From Gammaproteobacteria bacterium (GTDB taxonomy: Bacteria; Pseudomonadota; Gammaproteobacteria; Eutrophobiales; Eutrophobiaceae): a stretch of DNA of 64,000 nt. Position numbers and translations under genes: made by a program. Shown piece by piece: positions 24,246-33,289 of the stretch. The notes under the pieces are model-generated. The model had not been told where the DNA came from. It made no database searches and was given only the letters and a program-made list of their open reading frames with translations. The stretch covers positions 248,001 through 312,000 of the forward strand of contig WLWS01000004.1 in assembly GCA_012103475.1 (NCBI GenBank). Reading direction: 5' to 3'. The first letter of the stretch is position 1; every line of letters starts with the position of its first letter.

Positions 24246-24995
24246 CTACTTCTCGACATCCTTATTTAGTGCTTTTATGTCAGACTCGTTCAGATTCCAG
24301 AATTCGCCGGGGTGCTTCGAACGGGGAAGTATGTAAGAGCCAAAGCGAACTCTCATGAGTCGACTGACTTTCACTCCCTGAGATTCCCAGAGCCTGCGAA
24401 CTTCGCGATTGCGCCCTTCCATGAGCACAACGTGATACCAGTGGTTCGCACCCTCGCCGCCCGAATCAACAATATCTGAAAATCTGGCATAACCGTCGTC
24501 CAGTCGCACTCCTTTCAGCATAGCCTGCAGTTGTTTATTGCTTACCTCGCCCAACACTCTGACCGCATACTCCCGCTCCACCTGGCTGGAAGGATGCATG
24601 AGGCGATTGGCCAGTTCGACATTGTTAGTAAACAGAAGAAGTCCGATGGTATTGATATCCAGACGGCCTATGTTAATCCAGCGACCATTGCTCAATTTTG
24701 GCAGCTTATCGAAAACCGTTTTCTTATGCTTTGGATCTGAGCGTGCGCAAATTTCCCCGACAGGCTTGTAGTAAGCCAGCACTTTGGTTTTTTCCTGACC
24801 TGATTCAGAAAAACGAACTATGCGGTTATCAAATTTTATTTTGTCCTTGCTACTGACGTGCGCACCGGGTATCGCTGTCTTACCGTTTATCTTAATACGG
24901 CCTTCTTTTATCCAGCCTTCAATTTGTCGCCTCGAACCAATACCGGCCCGTGCCAGCGCTTTCTGGACGCGTTCTGCTGCAGGTTCAGATTTCAT
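24246..24995 (-). CDS. rluB: 23S rRNA pseudouridine synthase (RluB/RsuA family)
   Basis: This 249-residue enzyme isomerises a uridine in rRNA; RluB in E. coli modifies 23S U2605. An S4 RNA-binding domain fills residues 8-60 (RVQKALARAGIGSRRQIEGW). The catalytic motif is GRLDINTIGLLLFTNN near residue 115, with the nucleophile Asp. The conserved C-terminal blocks are MEGRNREVRRLWES and VSRLMRVRFGSYIL. RluB and RluE/RsuA relatives are alike, but the location after scpA-scpB is the usual RluB context. Its start is 36 bp after the scpB stop. Confidence 0.9.
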   Translation of the reverse strand: MKSEPAAERVQKALARAGIGSRRQIEGWIKEGRIKINGKTAIPGAHVSSKDKIKFDNRIVRFSESGQEKTKVLAYYKPVGEICARSDPKHKKTVFDKLPKLSNGRWINIGRLDINTIGLLLFTNNVELANRLMHPSSQVEREYAVRVLGEVSNKQLQAMLKGVRLDDGYARFSDIVDSGGEGANHWYHVVLMEGRNREVRRLWESQGVKVSRLMRVRFGSYILPRSKHPGEFWNLNESDIKALNKDVEK

Positions 24996-25031
24996 ACTGA
25001 ATGTGTAACTGAAAACTGATCGACTGAGATA

Positions 25032-25793
25032 TCAGTTAGAGAAAGGAACGACATTATCAGCGCTACTGGCGACGTCTTCTTCGTCGCCTTCCTCCGCAGC
25101 AGATTTTACTTCTTCATCGTCAAGGTTATCGCCATCAACAAGTTCAAGTACAACAGTCGACTCGTCATCTTCTGTCTCAGCAACAGCTCCTTCAGTCTCG
25201 CCAGAGTCACTGACTTCTTGCGCTGGTTCTTCCAGCCCCTCAAATAAATCGGGATTGAGTTTATCAAAATCCTTGATCTCAGCCAGTGAAGGCAGGTCTG
25301 ATAGTTTTTTCAGATTAAAGTAATCCAGAAAGTGTTTGGATGTCGCCAGCAGCTCAGGTTTGCCCGGTACGTCACGGTGGCCCACTACTCGAATCCATTC
25401 ACGTTCCTGTAAGGTCTTAATAATGCTGGAACTGATGCTAACGCCTCGAATATCTTCAATCTCACCGCGCGTAATCGGTTGCCGGTAGGCAATTATGGCC
25501 AGTGTTTCCAACAGTGCGCGCGAGTAGCGTTGTGGTTTTTCATCAAACAGACGATTGACCCAGTCAGCGTATTCCTGTCGCACCTGAAAACGATAACCAC
25601 TGGAGACTTCTTTGAGTTCTATGCCTCTGTCTTCATAATCCTGCTGTAATTGCGCCAATGCGGCCTTCACTTCGTCTTTCTCTGGTTGCTCAATATCTTT
25701 TTCAAACAGAGAGACAAAGCGATTTACGTTCATCGTGCCGTTTGAGGTCATCAATGCCGCTTCGAATATGTTTTTTAATTTTTCCGGGTTCAT
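25032..25793 (-). CDS. scpB: Segregation and condensation protein ScpB
   Basis: This 253-residue kite protein forms the SMC/MukB-like condensin complex with ScpA and helps chromosome segregation. Two winged-helix domains lie at about residues 1-170, with the conserved ALLETLAIIAYRQPITRGEIE then IRGVSISSSIIKTLQERE. An acidic, disordered tail (residues 195-253, many Glu/Asp) is longer than in most homologues. The start ATG overlaps the scpA stop by 4 bp (25790-25793), so they are coupled. Confidence 0.93.
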   Translation of the reverse strand: MNPEKLKNIFEAALMTSNGTMNVNRFVSLFEKDIEQPEKDEVKAALAQLQQDYEDRGIELKEVSSGYRFQVRQEYADWVNRLFDEKPQRYSRALLETLAIIAYRQPITRGEIEDIRGVSISSSIIKTLQEREWIRVVGHRDVPGKPELLATSKHFLDYFNLKKLSDLPSLAEIKDFDKLNPDLFEGLEEPAQEVSDSGETEGAVAETEDDESTVVLELVDGDNLDDEEVKSAAEEGDEEDVASSADNVVPFSN

Positions 25794-26605
25794 ACGGCCG
25801 CCTTTACGTAAATCGGTCCATTATTTTCATTCTGTACCATTTCAATCAACGATTCTTTAAGCAATTCAAGTATGGCCAGAAAGGCAACTATCACTCCTCC
25901 CCGTCCTTCTTCCATGGTAAAGAGATCTTTAAATTCACTAAACTCATCACCACGAACACGTTCAAGCACCAGACTCATACGTTCTCTAACCGACAGGGTT
26001 TCACGTTGTATATGATGCTGGGAGAACATCTCTGCCCGCGTTAATACATCGGCGAAGGCCTTTAGAATGACATCAAGCGGCACCTCTGGTGGCTCCTGAT
26101 CAGTGGTTCTATAGGGAAATTCGACAATGGTGCCAAACACGTCACGCTCATATCGGGGTAAGGCTTCGATGTCCTCGGCCGCCTGTTTATAGCGTTCATA
26201 CTCCTGCAGACGACGGATAAGTTCTGCCCGAGGATCGTCCTCATCCTCTTCACTCTGAGGTCGTGGCAACAACATTCGTGATTTTATCTCGGCGAGCATT
26301 GCCGCCATAAGCAGGTATTCGCCAGCGAGTTCGAGCTGGAGTTCTTCCATCAAATCGATGTAGCGCATGTACTGTGCCGTCACCAGCGCGATAGGAATAT
26401 CCAGAATATCCAGATTCTGTCGTTTGATCAGATACAGGAGTAAATCCAGCGGCCCTTCGAAAGCCTCAAGAAAAACTTCCAGAGCATCCGGTGGTATATA
26501 GAGATCCTTTGGGACTTCAGTAATTGGCGAACCCTGTACAATGGCAAAAGGCATTTCAGCCTGTTCGCTTGTGGTCGGTTCGTTTGAGTCAGTATTAGTA
26601 GTCAC
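25790..26605 (-). CDS. scpA: Segregation and condensation protein ScpA
   Basis: This 271-residue kleisin subunit of the SMC-ScpAB complex bridges the SMC heads. The conserved N-terminal block is FEGPLDLLLYLIKRQNLDI (about 49-67) and the middle block is LAGEYLLMAAMLAEIKSRML. A C-terminal winged helix (VIVAFLAILELLKESLIEM) binds the SMC cap. The N-terminal 40 residues are an acidic, Thr-rich extension. It is the first gene of scpA-scpB-rluB, with trpS 44 bp upstream on the same strand. Confidence 0.93.
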   Translation of the reverse strand: MTTNTDSNEPTTSEQAEMPFAIVQGSPITEVPKDLYIPPDALEVFLEAFEGPLDLLLYLIKRQNLDILDIPIALVTAQYMRYIDLMEELQLELAGEYLLMAAMLAEIKSRMLLPRPQSEEDEDDPRAELIRRLQEYERYKQAAEDIEALPRYERDVFGTIVEFPYRTTDQEPPEVPLDVILKAFADVLTRAEMFSQHHIQRETLSVRERMSLVLERVRGDEFSEFKDLFTMEEGRGGVIVAFLAILELLKESLIEMVQNENNGPIYVKAAV

Positions 26606-26649
26606 GGCCTCTCATTATCATCTGTCGTTGGCGACTTGTCATCGTCGAA

Positions 26650-27861
26650 TTATCGGTAGGAGATGCCCATGACCTGTCGGACTTCTTCAAGCGTTTCTCT
26701 GGCCGCATCACGAGCTGCTTCACAACCCTCGTTAATAATGCCTCTGACCATCTCAGGATCATTCTGATACTCCCTGGCTCTTTCTCGAATAGGCTGCTGT
26801 TCCTTCAGCACCGAGTCTATAACCGGTTTTTTACAATCGAGACAGCCAATAGAGGCGCTGCGACAACCTTCACTCGCCCACTTCTTTTGATCCTCGTCAG
26901 AGTACACCTCATGCAGAGACCAGACCGGACATTTATCAGGGTCGCCCGGATCGCTCAGTCTTACTCTGGCCGGATCCGTTGGCATAGTTCGTATCTTGTC
27001 TTCGACGCTACTTGGGTTCTCACGCAGAGTAATCGTGTTACCGTAGGATTTCGACATTTTCTGACCATCCAGCCCCAGCATTTTGGAAGCCGGCGTTAAC
27101 AGGGCCTGTGGTTCCGGAAATATCATTCTGCCGCCACCTTCCAGATATCCGATCAACCTTTCTCGATCACCAATGCTTATATTCTGCTGAGATTCAATAA
27201 GAGCCTGTGCTTTTTCCAGCGCTTGTCCGTCACCCTGCTCCTGGTAACTCGTCAATAGTTCTCTATAAAGTTTCAGGTTTTTCTTACCCATTTTCTTGGC
27301 AGCGAGCTCAGCTTTTTCTTCGTAGCCGGCTTCACGGCCATAAAGATAATTAAAACGCCGGGCAATTTCGCGGGACATTTCCACGTGAGCCACCTGATCT
27401 TCTCCGACGGGTACGAAATTCGCCTTACAAACAATAATATCCGCCGTTTGCAACAGGGGATAACCAAGAAAACCGTAAGTTGTCAGATCCTTGTTTTTGA
27501 GTTTTTCCTGCTGATCCTTATAAGTAGGTACACGCTCAAGCCAGCTCAGGGAGGTAAACATAGATAGAAGCAGATGCAATTCCGCAATTTCAGGGATTCT
27601 TGACTGGATAAAGATCTTTGCCGAGCCCGGATCGATTCCAACCGCGAGCCAGTCAATCGCCATCTGCCAGACGTTATCCGCAACCATGCCCGGATCTTCA
27701 TAATCAGTCGTCAATGCATGCCAGTCGACGATAGAGAAAAAGCACTCATACTCGGTTTGTAGTTTTATCCAGTTTTTGAGAACACCGTGATAGTGTCCTA
27801 GATGAAGTTGTCCGGTGGGGCGCATTCCCGACATCACGCGCTGGTTTCCTGAAACTGCCAA
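26650..27861 (-). CDS. trpS: Tryptophan-tRNA ligase
   Basis: This 403-residue class Ic aminoacyl-tRNA synthetase charges tRNA-Trp. The HIGH-type motif is LHLGHYHG (residues 20-27), and the KMSKS motif is in DGQKMSKSYGN near 270. The protein is longer than the 330-340-residue E. coli type. The extra part includes a segment near residue 190 (about 195-240) and a Cys-bearing block (DKCPVWSLHEV and then GCRSASIGCLDCKK), as in the longer proteobacterial TrpS class. It probably belongs to the trpS-scpA-scpB-rluB transcription unit. Confidence 0.94.
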   Translation of the reverse strand: MAVSGNQRVMSGMRPTGQLHLGHYHGVLKNWIKLQTEYECFFSIVDWHALTTDYEDPGMVADNVWQMAIDWLAVGIDPGSAKIFIQSRIPEIAELHLLLSMFTSLSWLERVPTYKDQQEKLKNKDLTTYGFLGYPLLQTADIIVCKANFVPVGEDQVAHVEMSREIARRFNYLYGREAGYEEKAELAAKKMGKKNLKLYRELLTSYQEQGDGQALEKAQALIESQQNISIGDRERLIGYLEGGGRMIFPEPQALLTPASKMLGLDGQKMSKSYGNTITLRENPSSVEDKIRTMPTDPARVRLSDPGDPDKCPVWSLHEVYSDEDQKKWASEGCRSASIGCLDCKKPVIDSVLKEQQPIRERAREYQNDPEMVRGIINEGCEAARDAARETLEEVRQVMGISYR

Positions 27862-27946
27862 AAAAGTCTCCTTCCTGATATTTAAAAGCCGGATTATATC
27901 AACGGACTGTCGAAGTTGTGGGCTTATTTATCAGGAAACTCAGAGA

Positions 27947-28576
27947 TCAGGATAAATCCAGCAAATCCCCAACCTCGCCAAGTCCCTCACGCACCACAGT
28001 GGCCGGATCCTGCGTCAAATCCAGAACCGTGGTCGCCGAAAGTCCGCCATTTCCGGCATCAATTATCAGATCGATCTGACTATCGAGGCGTTCACGAATT
28101 TGCTGCGGCTCATTCAGGGGCAACTCATCATCAGGCATAATCAGAGAGGTACTCAATATGGGTTCGCCGAGAGACTCCAGCAGCGCTGACACAATGGCAT
28201 TATCCGGCACACGAATACCGATAGTTTTCCGTTTTGAATGCTGTAAGCGTCTCGGCACGTCCCGGGTCGCCTTGAGTAGAAAGGTGTAAGCGCCAGGGGT
28301 CAGGGATTTTATCAAGCGATACTCCGGATTACCGACAATAGCGAAACTGCTGATTTCTGATAAGTCCCGGCAAATCAGCGTCATATTGTGTTTGTCACTC
28401 AGCTGGCGCAAGCGGATTATTCTATCCATCGCCGATTTTTCGCCAATATGGCAGGCTAAGGCGTAACAGGAATCAGTCGGATAGACCATGACCCCGCCCT
28501 TACGCAAAATTGTCGCTGCCTGACTTATCAATCTTGCCTGAGGGTTTTCAGGATGTATTTCAAAATACTGGGTCAT
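27947..28576 (-). CDS. yciO: YciO, Sua5/YrdC-family protein
   Basis: This 209-residue protein is of the Sua5/YrdC/YciO family, related to threonylcarbamoyl-AMP synthases. It matches YciO closely along its length: MTQYFEIHPENPQ, GGVMVYPTDSCYAL, TPGAYTFLLKAT, KRKTIGIRVPDN and VVREGLGEV. YciO itself has only weak or debated activity in tRNA t6A synthesis; TsaC would be a separate gene. The frame opens at 28615, but the ATG at 28576 gives the family start. It lies upstream of trpS on the same strand and diverges from yciB over only about 55 bp. Confidence 0.9.
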   Translation of the reverse strand: MTQYFEIHPENPQARLISQAATILRKGGVMVYPTDSCYALACHIGEKSAMDRIIRLRQLSDKHNMTLICRDLSEISSFAIVGNPEYRLIKSLTPGAYTFLLKATRDVPRRLQHSKRKTIGIRVPDNAIVSALLESLGEPILSTSLIMPDDELPLNEPQQIRERLDSQIDLIIDAGNGGLSATTVLDLTQDPATVVREGLGEVGDLLDLS

Positions 28577-28631
28577 ATGGCTTAGTGGATTTTCTGCTAA
28601 TATAAAGTCTTTCAATATATCTAACTAAAGC

Positions 28632-29195
28632 ATGAAATTCCTCTTTGATTTTTTTCCAGCCGCTGCATTTCTGATCGCGATGTTTATTCCAGAGAATCGT
28701 GAAGAGGGAATTTATCTGGCAACAAAAGTGATCATTGTGACCTCTTTCCTTCAGATAATTGTGTCCTGGTTTTTCACTCGACGCATCGAAAAACAATACG
28801 TTCTGATTTTTCTGGTTGTTCTGATTCTCGGTTCCATGACATTATTTTTACATGATGAGCGCTTCATCAAGTGGAAACCAACCATTGTATTCTGGATATT
28901 TTCCCTGATTTGCCTCGGTAGCGAATTTATCGGCAAAGAGAATATTCCCAAAAAAATCATGGGTCATATGTTTGATGCCCCGTCAGCTGTCTGGCTGAAA
29001 GTGAATATATCACTGATTCTGTTTTTCGTGGTTCTCGGACTGATTAATATTTACGTCGCCTACAACTATGCTACAGAGACCTGGGCGTTTTTTAAGGTTT
29101 TCGGAGTTATGGGGATAAATTTCGTTTTTATACTCGGACTGGTGATGTACCTGTCGCGCTATATGATCGAAGTAGAAGAAAAAGAGAAAAGTTAA
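28632..29195 (+). CDS. yciB: Inner-membrane septation protein YciB (IspZ)
   Basis: This 187-residue membrane protein has five or six predicted helices. The family blocks are KFLFDFFPAAAFLIAMF at the start, FTRRIEKQYVLIFLVVLILG, and WKPTIVFWIFSLICL. The YciB/IspZ family acts in cell-envelope maintenance and septation; E. coli YciB interacts with division and elongation proteins. It is 2 bp from yciI, starting the run yciB-yciI-bolA-dam. Confidence 0.9.
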   Translation: MKFLFDFFPAAAFLIAMFIPENREEGIYLATKVIIVTSFLQIIVSWFFTRRIEKQYVLIFLVVLILGSMTLFLHDERFIKWKPTIVFWIFSLICLGSEFIGKENIPKKIMGHMFDAPSAVWLKVNISLILFFVVLGLINIYVAYNYATETWAFFKVFGVMGINFVFILGLVMYLSRYMIEVEEKEKS

Positions 29196-29197
29196 GT

Positions 29198-29500
29198 ATG
29201 TACTACAGCATTTATTCCGAGGATTGCGAAAACAGCCTGGAAAAGCGCAAAGCTGCACGTACAGAGCACATGGCTCGAATCGAACACTTATATGAAGAGG
29301 GGCGTCTGCTTCTGGCAGGTCCTCATCCGAACATCGACAGTAACGAACCGGGCCCGGCCGGTTTTTCCGGAAGTCTGGTGGTGGCTGAATTCGCTTCACT
29401 GCAAGAAGCACAGGAGTGGGCGAAAAACGATCCTTTTCAACTAACCGGTGTTTATGAAAAAGTCAGTGTAAAACCGTTTAAACTCATTTTGCCAAAATAA
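29198..29500 (+). CDS. yciI: YciI-family protein
   Basis: This 100-residue ferredoxin-like alpha/beta barrel of the YciI family has the characteristic R-x-x-H-x3-I start (KAARTEHMARIEHLYEEGRL), GPHPNID and a C-terminal AQEWAKNDPFQLTGVYEKVSV. The conserved His and Asp are the proposed active-site pair, but the in vivo reaction is unknown. It is next to yciB, the standard arrangement. Confidence 0.88.
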   Translation: MYYSIYSEDCENSLEKRKAARTEHMARIEHLYEEGRLLLAGPHPNIDSNEPGPAGFSGSLVVAEFASLQEAQEWAKNDPFQLTGVYEKVSVKPFKLILPK

Positions 29501-29506
29501 TAAAAC

Positions 29507-29788
29507 ATGGACAGGATTGACACGATCAGAGAGAAGCTGGAAGACGCACTCTCACCACTTCATCTCGAAATAATTGATGAATCTCATCATCATGCCGGCC
29601 ATGCGGGTGCAGCCAGCGGCGCAGGGCATTTCAATGTCACGATAGTGTCGGGACAGTTCTCGGAGCAGAGCCCGATTGCTCGCCATCGTCTGGTTTATCT
29701 GGCAGTTGATGCACTGATGCCGGCTGAAATTCACGCCTTAAGCATCAAGGCCCTGACGCCGGAAGAGTTCGAATCGACAAAGGACTAA
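29507..29788 (+). CDS. BolA-family protein
   Basis: This 93-residue BolA/IbaG-like protein partners with monothiol glutaredoxins in iron-sulfur and iron regulation. The family core is visible: LEIIDESHHHAGHAGAASG, FNVTIVSGQF then RHRLVYLAVDALMPAEIHAL. The His-rich segment supplies possible metal or cluster ligands. Its stop codon at 29786-29788 overlaps the reading frame of the dam gene, which has no normal start of its own. Confidence 0.9.
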   Translation: MDRIDTIREKLEDALSPLHLEIIDESHHHAGHAGAASGAGHFNVTIVSGQFSEQSPIARHRLVYLAVDALMPAEIHALSIKALTPEEFESTKD

Positions 29789-30591
29789 AACCCTTCCTAA
29801 AATGGCCGGGAGGTAAGTTTCGCCTGAGAACAAGAATTATCGAGGCACTCAATGGTGGTGACCGCCTGATAGAGCCTTTCCTGGGCTCTGCTGCGGTATT
29901 TCTTAATGCAGGATTTGGCGACAATCTTCTCGCTGACAGTAATCCCGATTTGATCACACTTTACAAACAACTGTTACGAAACAAAGAACGTTTCATCAAG
30001 GCTACGGAGTCTTTGTTTACAGATGAGAACAACTGCGAAGAGAAGTACTATGAATTTCGTAACGAATTTAATTCATGTACCGACAAACAACGACGCGCTT
30101 CTCTCTTCGTTTATCTGAATCGTCATTGCTACAACGGGCTCTGCCGGTATAACAGTAAAGGCATATTCAATACACCTTTTGGCCGTTATACAAGACCACG
30201 CGTGCCTCGAAAAGAAATGCTGCATTTTATCGAAACGGCTGCGCATGCCACATTTGAGTGCGCTGACTATCAGGATACGATGAATAAAGCGAAGCGCGGC
30301 GACGTGGTCTATTGTGATCCACCCTATGTCCCGCTTAGTGCAACATCCTATTTTACTGATTATCATGTCGGAGGGTTCAACTGGGATGACCAGATTTTAT
30401 TGGCCGAGAAAGCCGAACATCTGGCAAAACAGGGTGTTCGTGTTGTGATATCCAATCACGATACGAAAAAGACCCGATCACTATATAAAGAAAGGAATGC
30501 AAAAATCACGATTTTTGATGTACAACGGACAATAAGCTGTAATCCCAGTAACAGAAAAAAAGCGAAAGAATTATTAGCTATTTTTGGCTGA
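29773..30591 (+). CDS. dam: DNA adenine methylase (Dam type), non-canonical start
   Basis: This is a class alpha N6-adenine methyltransferase, about 270 residues. The N-terminus is the family KPFLKWPGGK, then IEPFLGSAAVFLNAG (SAM site), with FNTPFGRY mid-way and the catalytic VVYCDPPYVPLS. The frame is open from 29728 but has no ATG, GTG or TTG before a TTG at 29950, which would delete the SAM site. The best-placed candidate is ATC at 29773, 5 nt after GGAAGAG and inside the bolA end; CTA at 29785 sits where homologues have Met. The SAM motif is F-L-G-S-A instead of F-x-G-x-G, so activity is uncertain. It may be a young pseudogene. Confidence 0.65.
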   Translation: MDKGLKPFLKWPGGKFRLRTRIIEALNGGDRLIEPFLGSAAVFLNAGFGDNLLADSNPDLITLYKQLLRNKERFIKATESLFTDENNCEEKYYEFRNEFNSCTDKQRRASLFVYLNRHCYNGLCRYNSKGIFNTPFGRYTRPRVPRKEMLHFIETAAHATFECADYQDTMNKAKRGDVVYCDPPYVPLSATSYFTDYHVGGFNWDDQILLAEKAEHLAKQGVRVVISNHDTKKTRSLYKERNAKITIFDVQRTISCNPSNRKKAKELLAIFG

Positions 30592-30601
30592 AAATTAAGC
30601 T

Positions 30602-31732
30602 ATGACAATAGAACTCACTAAAACCCTTATCAACCTGCCTTCAATAAGTCCTGATGATGGCGGCTGCCAGTCTGTGATATCAAGCCGCCTTCAAAAATGC
30701 GGTTTCGTGACCACGAAGCTAAGGTACTCCGATGTTGACAACTTATGGATGACTCACGGCAAGGGCGATCCTGTATTTTGCTTTCTGGGGCACACCGATG
30801 TGGTTCCACCAGGACCATTGCAGGACTGGCAATCAGACCCTTTTGTTGCTGAAGAACGTGATGAGTATCTATACGGGCGTGGCGCTGCTGATATGAAAGG
30901 TAGTGTCGCGGCCATGGTTATCGCACTGGAACGCTACGTTAGTGAACAGCCTCAGCATCCCGGCACTCTGGCTTTGTTGCTCACCAGTGATGAAGAAGGT
31001 GAGGCAGTAAATGGCACAGTCCGTGTTATGAAACATTTTGCAAAAGAGAATATCAAGCTTAGTTGGTGTCTCGTTGGTGAACCCTCGAGTCGGGACAATC
31101 TCGGCGATGTAGTCAAGGTAGGTCGACGTGGCTCCCTGGGAGCAAAACTTGTCGTAAAAGGTATCCAGGGTCATGTTGCCTATCCGGATCTGGCTCGCAA
31201 TCCAGTCCACCAGCTGGCCCCTGCTTTGACTGAACTCTGTTCAATTCAATGGGATCAAGGAAACGAATTTTATCCTCCGACAAGTTTTCAGGTATCGAAT
31301 ATTAACGCGGGAACCGGCGCTGTTAATGTCATCCCCGGCGAACTTGAAGTCCTGTTTAATTTTCGCTTTTCAACTGAATCGAGCGATCAGCAACTTATGC
31401 GGGAAACCGAGGCGGTTTTAAAGAAGCATAATCTTGATTATGACATTGAGTGGCGAACCTCCGGCCAGCCTTTTTTAACTCAATCAGGAGAGCTAATATC
31501 TGCGGTGACAAAATCAATCAGCACGGTGACGGGCAGACAAACAGAACTGTCAACGTCCGGCGGCACTTCAGACGGACGCTTTGTAGCACCTACCGGTGCA
31601 GAAGTTGTTGAACTGGGACCTGTCAATGCAACGATTCACAAAACAAATGAGTGTGTGAAAGTAAGCGATCTTGAAACACTGACTGACATTTATCATGAAA
31701 TTCTGAACAATCTCTTTTCTTACCAGACATAA
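30602..31732 (+). CDS. dapE: Succinyl-diaminopimelate desuccinylase
   Basis: This 376-residue M20-family di-zinc hydrolase removes succinate from N-succinyl-LL-diaminopimelate in lysine and peptidoglycan precursor synthesis. Zinc and catalytic residues lie in FLGHTDVVPPG (His and Asp), GRGAADMKGS (bridging Asp), TSDEEGEAVNGT (Glu pair) and the C-terminal GPVNATIHKTNECV. The dimerisation domain, GRRGSLGAKLVVKGIQGHVAYP, is clear. The length is the family standard (about 375). It starts 11 bp after the dam stop. Confidence 0.94.
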   Translation: MTIELTKTLINLPSISPDDGGCQSVISSRLQKCGFVTTKLRYSDVDNLWMTHGKGDPVFCFLGHTDVVPPGPLQDWQSDPFVAEERDEYLYGRGAADMKGSVAAMVIALERYVSEQPQHPGTLALLLTSDEEGEAVNGTVRVMKHFAKENIKLSWCLVGEPSSRDNLGDVVKVGRRGSLGAKLVVKGIQGHVAYPDLARNPVHQLAPALTELCSIQWDQGNEFYPPTSFQVSNINAGTGAVNVIPGELEVLFNFRFSTESSDQQLMRETEAVLKKHNLDYDIEWRTSGQPFLTQSGELISAVTKSISTVTGRQTELSTSGGTSDGRFVAPTGAEVVELGPVNATIHKTNECVKVSDLETLTDIYHEILNNLFSYQT

Positions 31733-31754
31733 ATTTTTCGGCTGACAAACTGAT

Positions 31755-32495
31755 ATGAATGAATACAACAAGCAACTCAGTTCACCGCAGAACCAAATCG
31801 ATCTCAATTTCTGGCGCAAGCCAACTGGCGTGGAAATTCCCGATGACGAATTACGCTTTCTGCTTATTCCTGACGCAGTGGAGTCTGCGGCGATGTTTGA
31901 GTTAGCCAAACAGGTTCATGAATATCAAAAATCCTACTCGGACAAACCGGATCAGATTAGCAGCGCTTTGATGGTAACAATGGGTGGGCTCTTACCCAGT
32001 GTTCTGCTCTTCGATCATCTGGTCGAAGGCCGGTTGGATACCGTGGATAAAATTGAATTTGGCACTATTGGCGTATCGCTTTATAAAGGCCCGGGAGAGC
32101 GCTATGACAACCCGCTGGTGCAGCACGGTATATCAATTCCCGTCAGTGGCAGAACGGTTTTGATAATTGATGACCTTGCTGACTATGGTGGCACCATGAA
32201 TTTTCTGAAAAAGTACATCATCGAAAGTGGTGCGCGCAAAGTGCTGACTCTGGCGATGTACATCAAACCCGCCGCTGAAAAAGTGAGCGCCATTGATTTC
32301 TGCTTTGGTAATACTCCGCAGGACACCTGGATTATCACTCCCAGGGAACGCGTCGAAACACTGGTAAAGCGAGTACCTGTATGGAAACAGCGTAAGGCTG
32401 ACGAAGCAGAATGTCGCCGGCGTCTGGTTGACCTTATCGGCTATCCGCCAACCATCGTAGACTACTACTTACCTCTTATTTTCAAAAATGCCTAA
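31755..32495 (+). CDS. Phosphoribosyltransferase-family protein
   Basis: This 246-residue type I phosphoribosyltransferase fold has its PRPP-binding loop in TVLIIDDLADYGGTMNFL (about 135-152). The family usually reads DDVADTGGT, so a Tyr replaces the Thr before the two glycines. The preceding IGVSLYKGPGERYDNP flexible loop and the C-terminal DTWIITPRER then VPVWKQRK suggest a purine/xanthine-type transferase. The N-terminal 60 residues are an extension I do not recognise. Its tail overlaps the convergent NUDIX gene by 4 bp. Confidence 0.75.
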   Translation: MNEYNKQLSSPQNQIDLNFWRKPTGVEIPDDELRFLLIPDAVESAAMFELAKQVHEYQKSYSDKPDQISSALMVTMGGLLPSVLLFDHLVEGRLDTVDKIEFGTIGVSLYKGPGERYDNPLVQHGISIPVSGRTVLIIDDLADYGGTMNFLKKYIIESGARKVLTLAMYIKPAAEKVSAIDFCFGNTPQDTWIITPRERVETLVKRVPVWKQRKADEAECRRRLVDLIGYPPTIVDYYLPLIFKNA

Positions 32496-33157
32496 CTCGC
32501 CTCAGCTTTAAGCATCTTCCTGACAAATTCGAGTCGCAATTGGCCACGATTGGATGGCTCATTTTTGACCCAAAGCAGAAGTTCAAACATTAGATCAGCT
32601 GTCAGTCCCCACACATAACCGTTGTCCCATTTGAAGGCCTGCGTGTGTCGGGTTTCTCCATCCATTTTGTGCTCATGCAGACATGATGTTTCGGGCTGCA
32701 TTAACAATTCGACATCCGCTACCATTATTTCGGCGACTTCAGCTTCATTTGCAATCATTTCAGGTCGCTCTTTCAACCAGCCTATATAGGGGATGACATG
32801 ATGACCGGCAATGCTCCAGGCATCATCCAGTCTCCCCATAAGGCTGACTCTGGTGGGATCGATACCCAACTCCTCGTTTGCTTCACGTAAAGCCGCATCC
32901 GCAATACTCGCATCCTCAGGATCAACACGCCCACCGGGAAAAGACACCTGTCCCGGATGACTGGACATGGTCTCAGGGCGGCGGGTAAAGACGACCTCTA
33001 CACTGTCGCCGTTGGGCCAGAAGGCCAGTAAGACAGCAGCGGTTCTATGTTCGACAGGAAGCGTATCCGGCGGAAATTCAAAAGGACGCCGATGGGATAA
33101 TGAACCCAGTCTTTCATAAAAGTAGTCTCGAAACGCCATGTGATAAATATGCTTCAT
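32492..33157 (-). CDS. nudL: NUDIX CoA pyrophosphatase (NudL-like)
   Basis: This 221-residue NUDIX hydrolase resembles E. coli NudL (YeaB), which cleaves coenzyme A and its derivatives to 3',5'-ADP and phosphopantetheine. The extended NUDIX box reads GGRVDPEDASIADAALREAN followed by EELGI, near residue 73. It is preceded by FTRRPETMSSHPGQVSFPGG, the CoA-specific UPF0035 block. A second Met (33139) is an alternative start. It converges with the phosphoribosyltransferase gene. Confidence 0.88.
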   Translation of the reverse strand: MKHIYHMAFRDYFYERLGSLSHRRPFEFPPDTLPVEHRTAAVLLAFWPNGDSVEVVFTRRPETMSSHPGQVSFPGGRVDPEDASIADAALREANEELGIDPTRVSLMGRLDDAWSIAGHHVIPYIGWLKERPEMIANEAEVAEIMVADVELLMQPETSCLHEHKMDGETRHTQAFKWDNGYVWGLTADLMFELLLWVKNEPSNRGQLRLEFVRKMLKAEAS

Positions 33158-33243
33158 TCATAGCAATATTGAAACTTTTTTATGAAAAGACTGTGACGGA
33201 AAGATTAAATTTTATAAGTCAGGCAGTTATTGAAACAAAAAAA

Positions 33244-33266
33244 GCCCGACCTTGTCTGATCGGGCT
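33244..33266 (-). terminator. Terminator of aceA
   Basis: On the minus strand GCCCGA and TCGGGC (with flanking AAA/TTT extending the stem) enclose a 10-nt loop and are followed by seven T's. It lies 24 bp after the aceA stop. Confidence 0.85.
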
Positions 33267-33289
33267 TTCAGTAAAAAGATAAAACCTGC

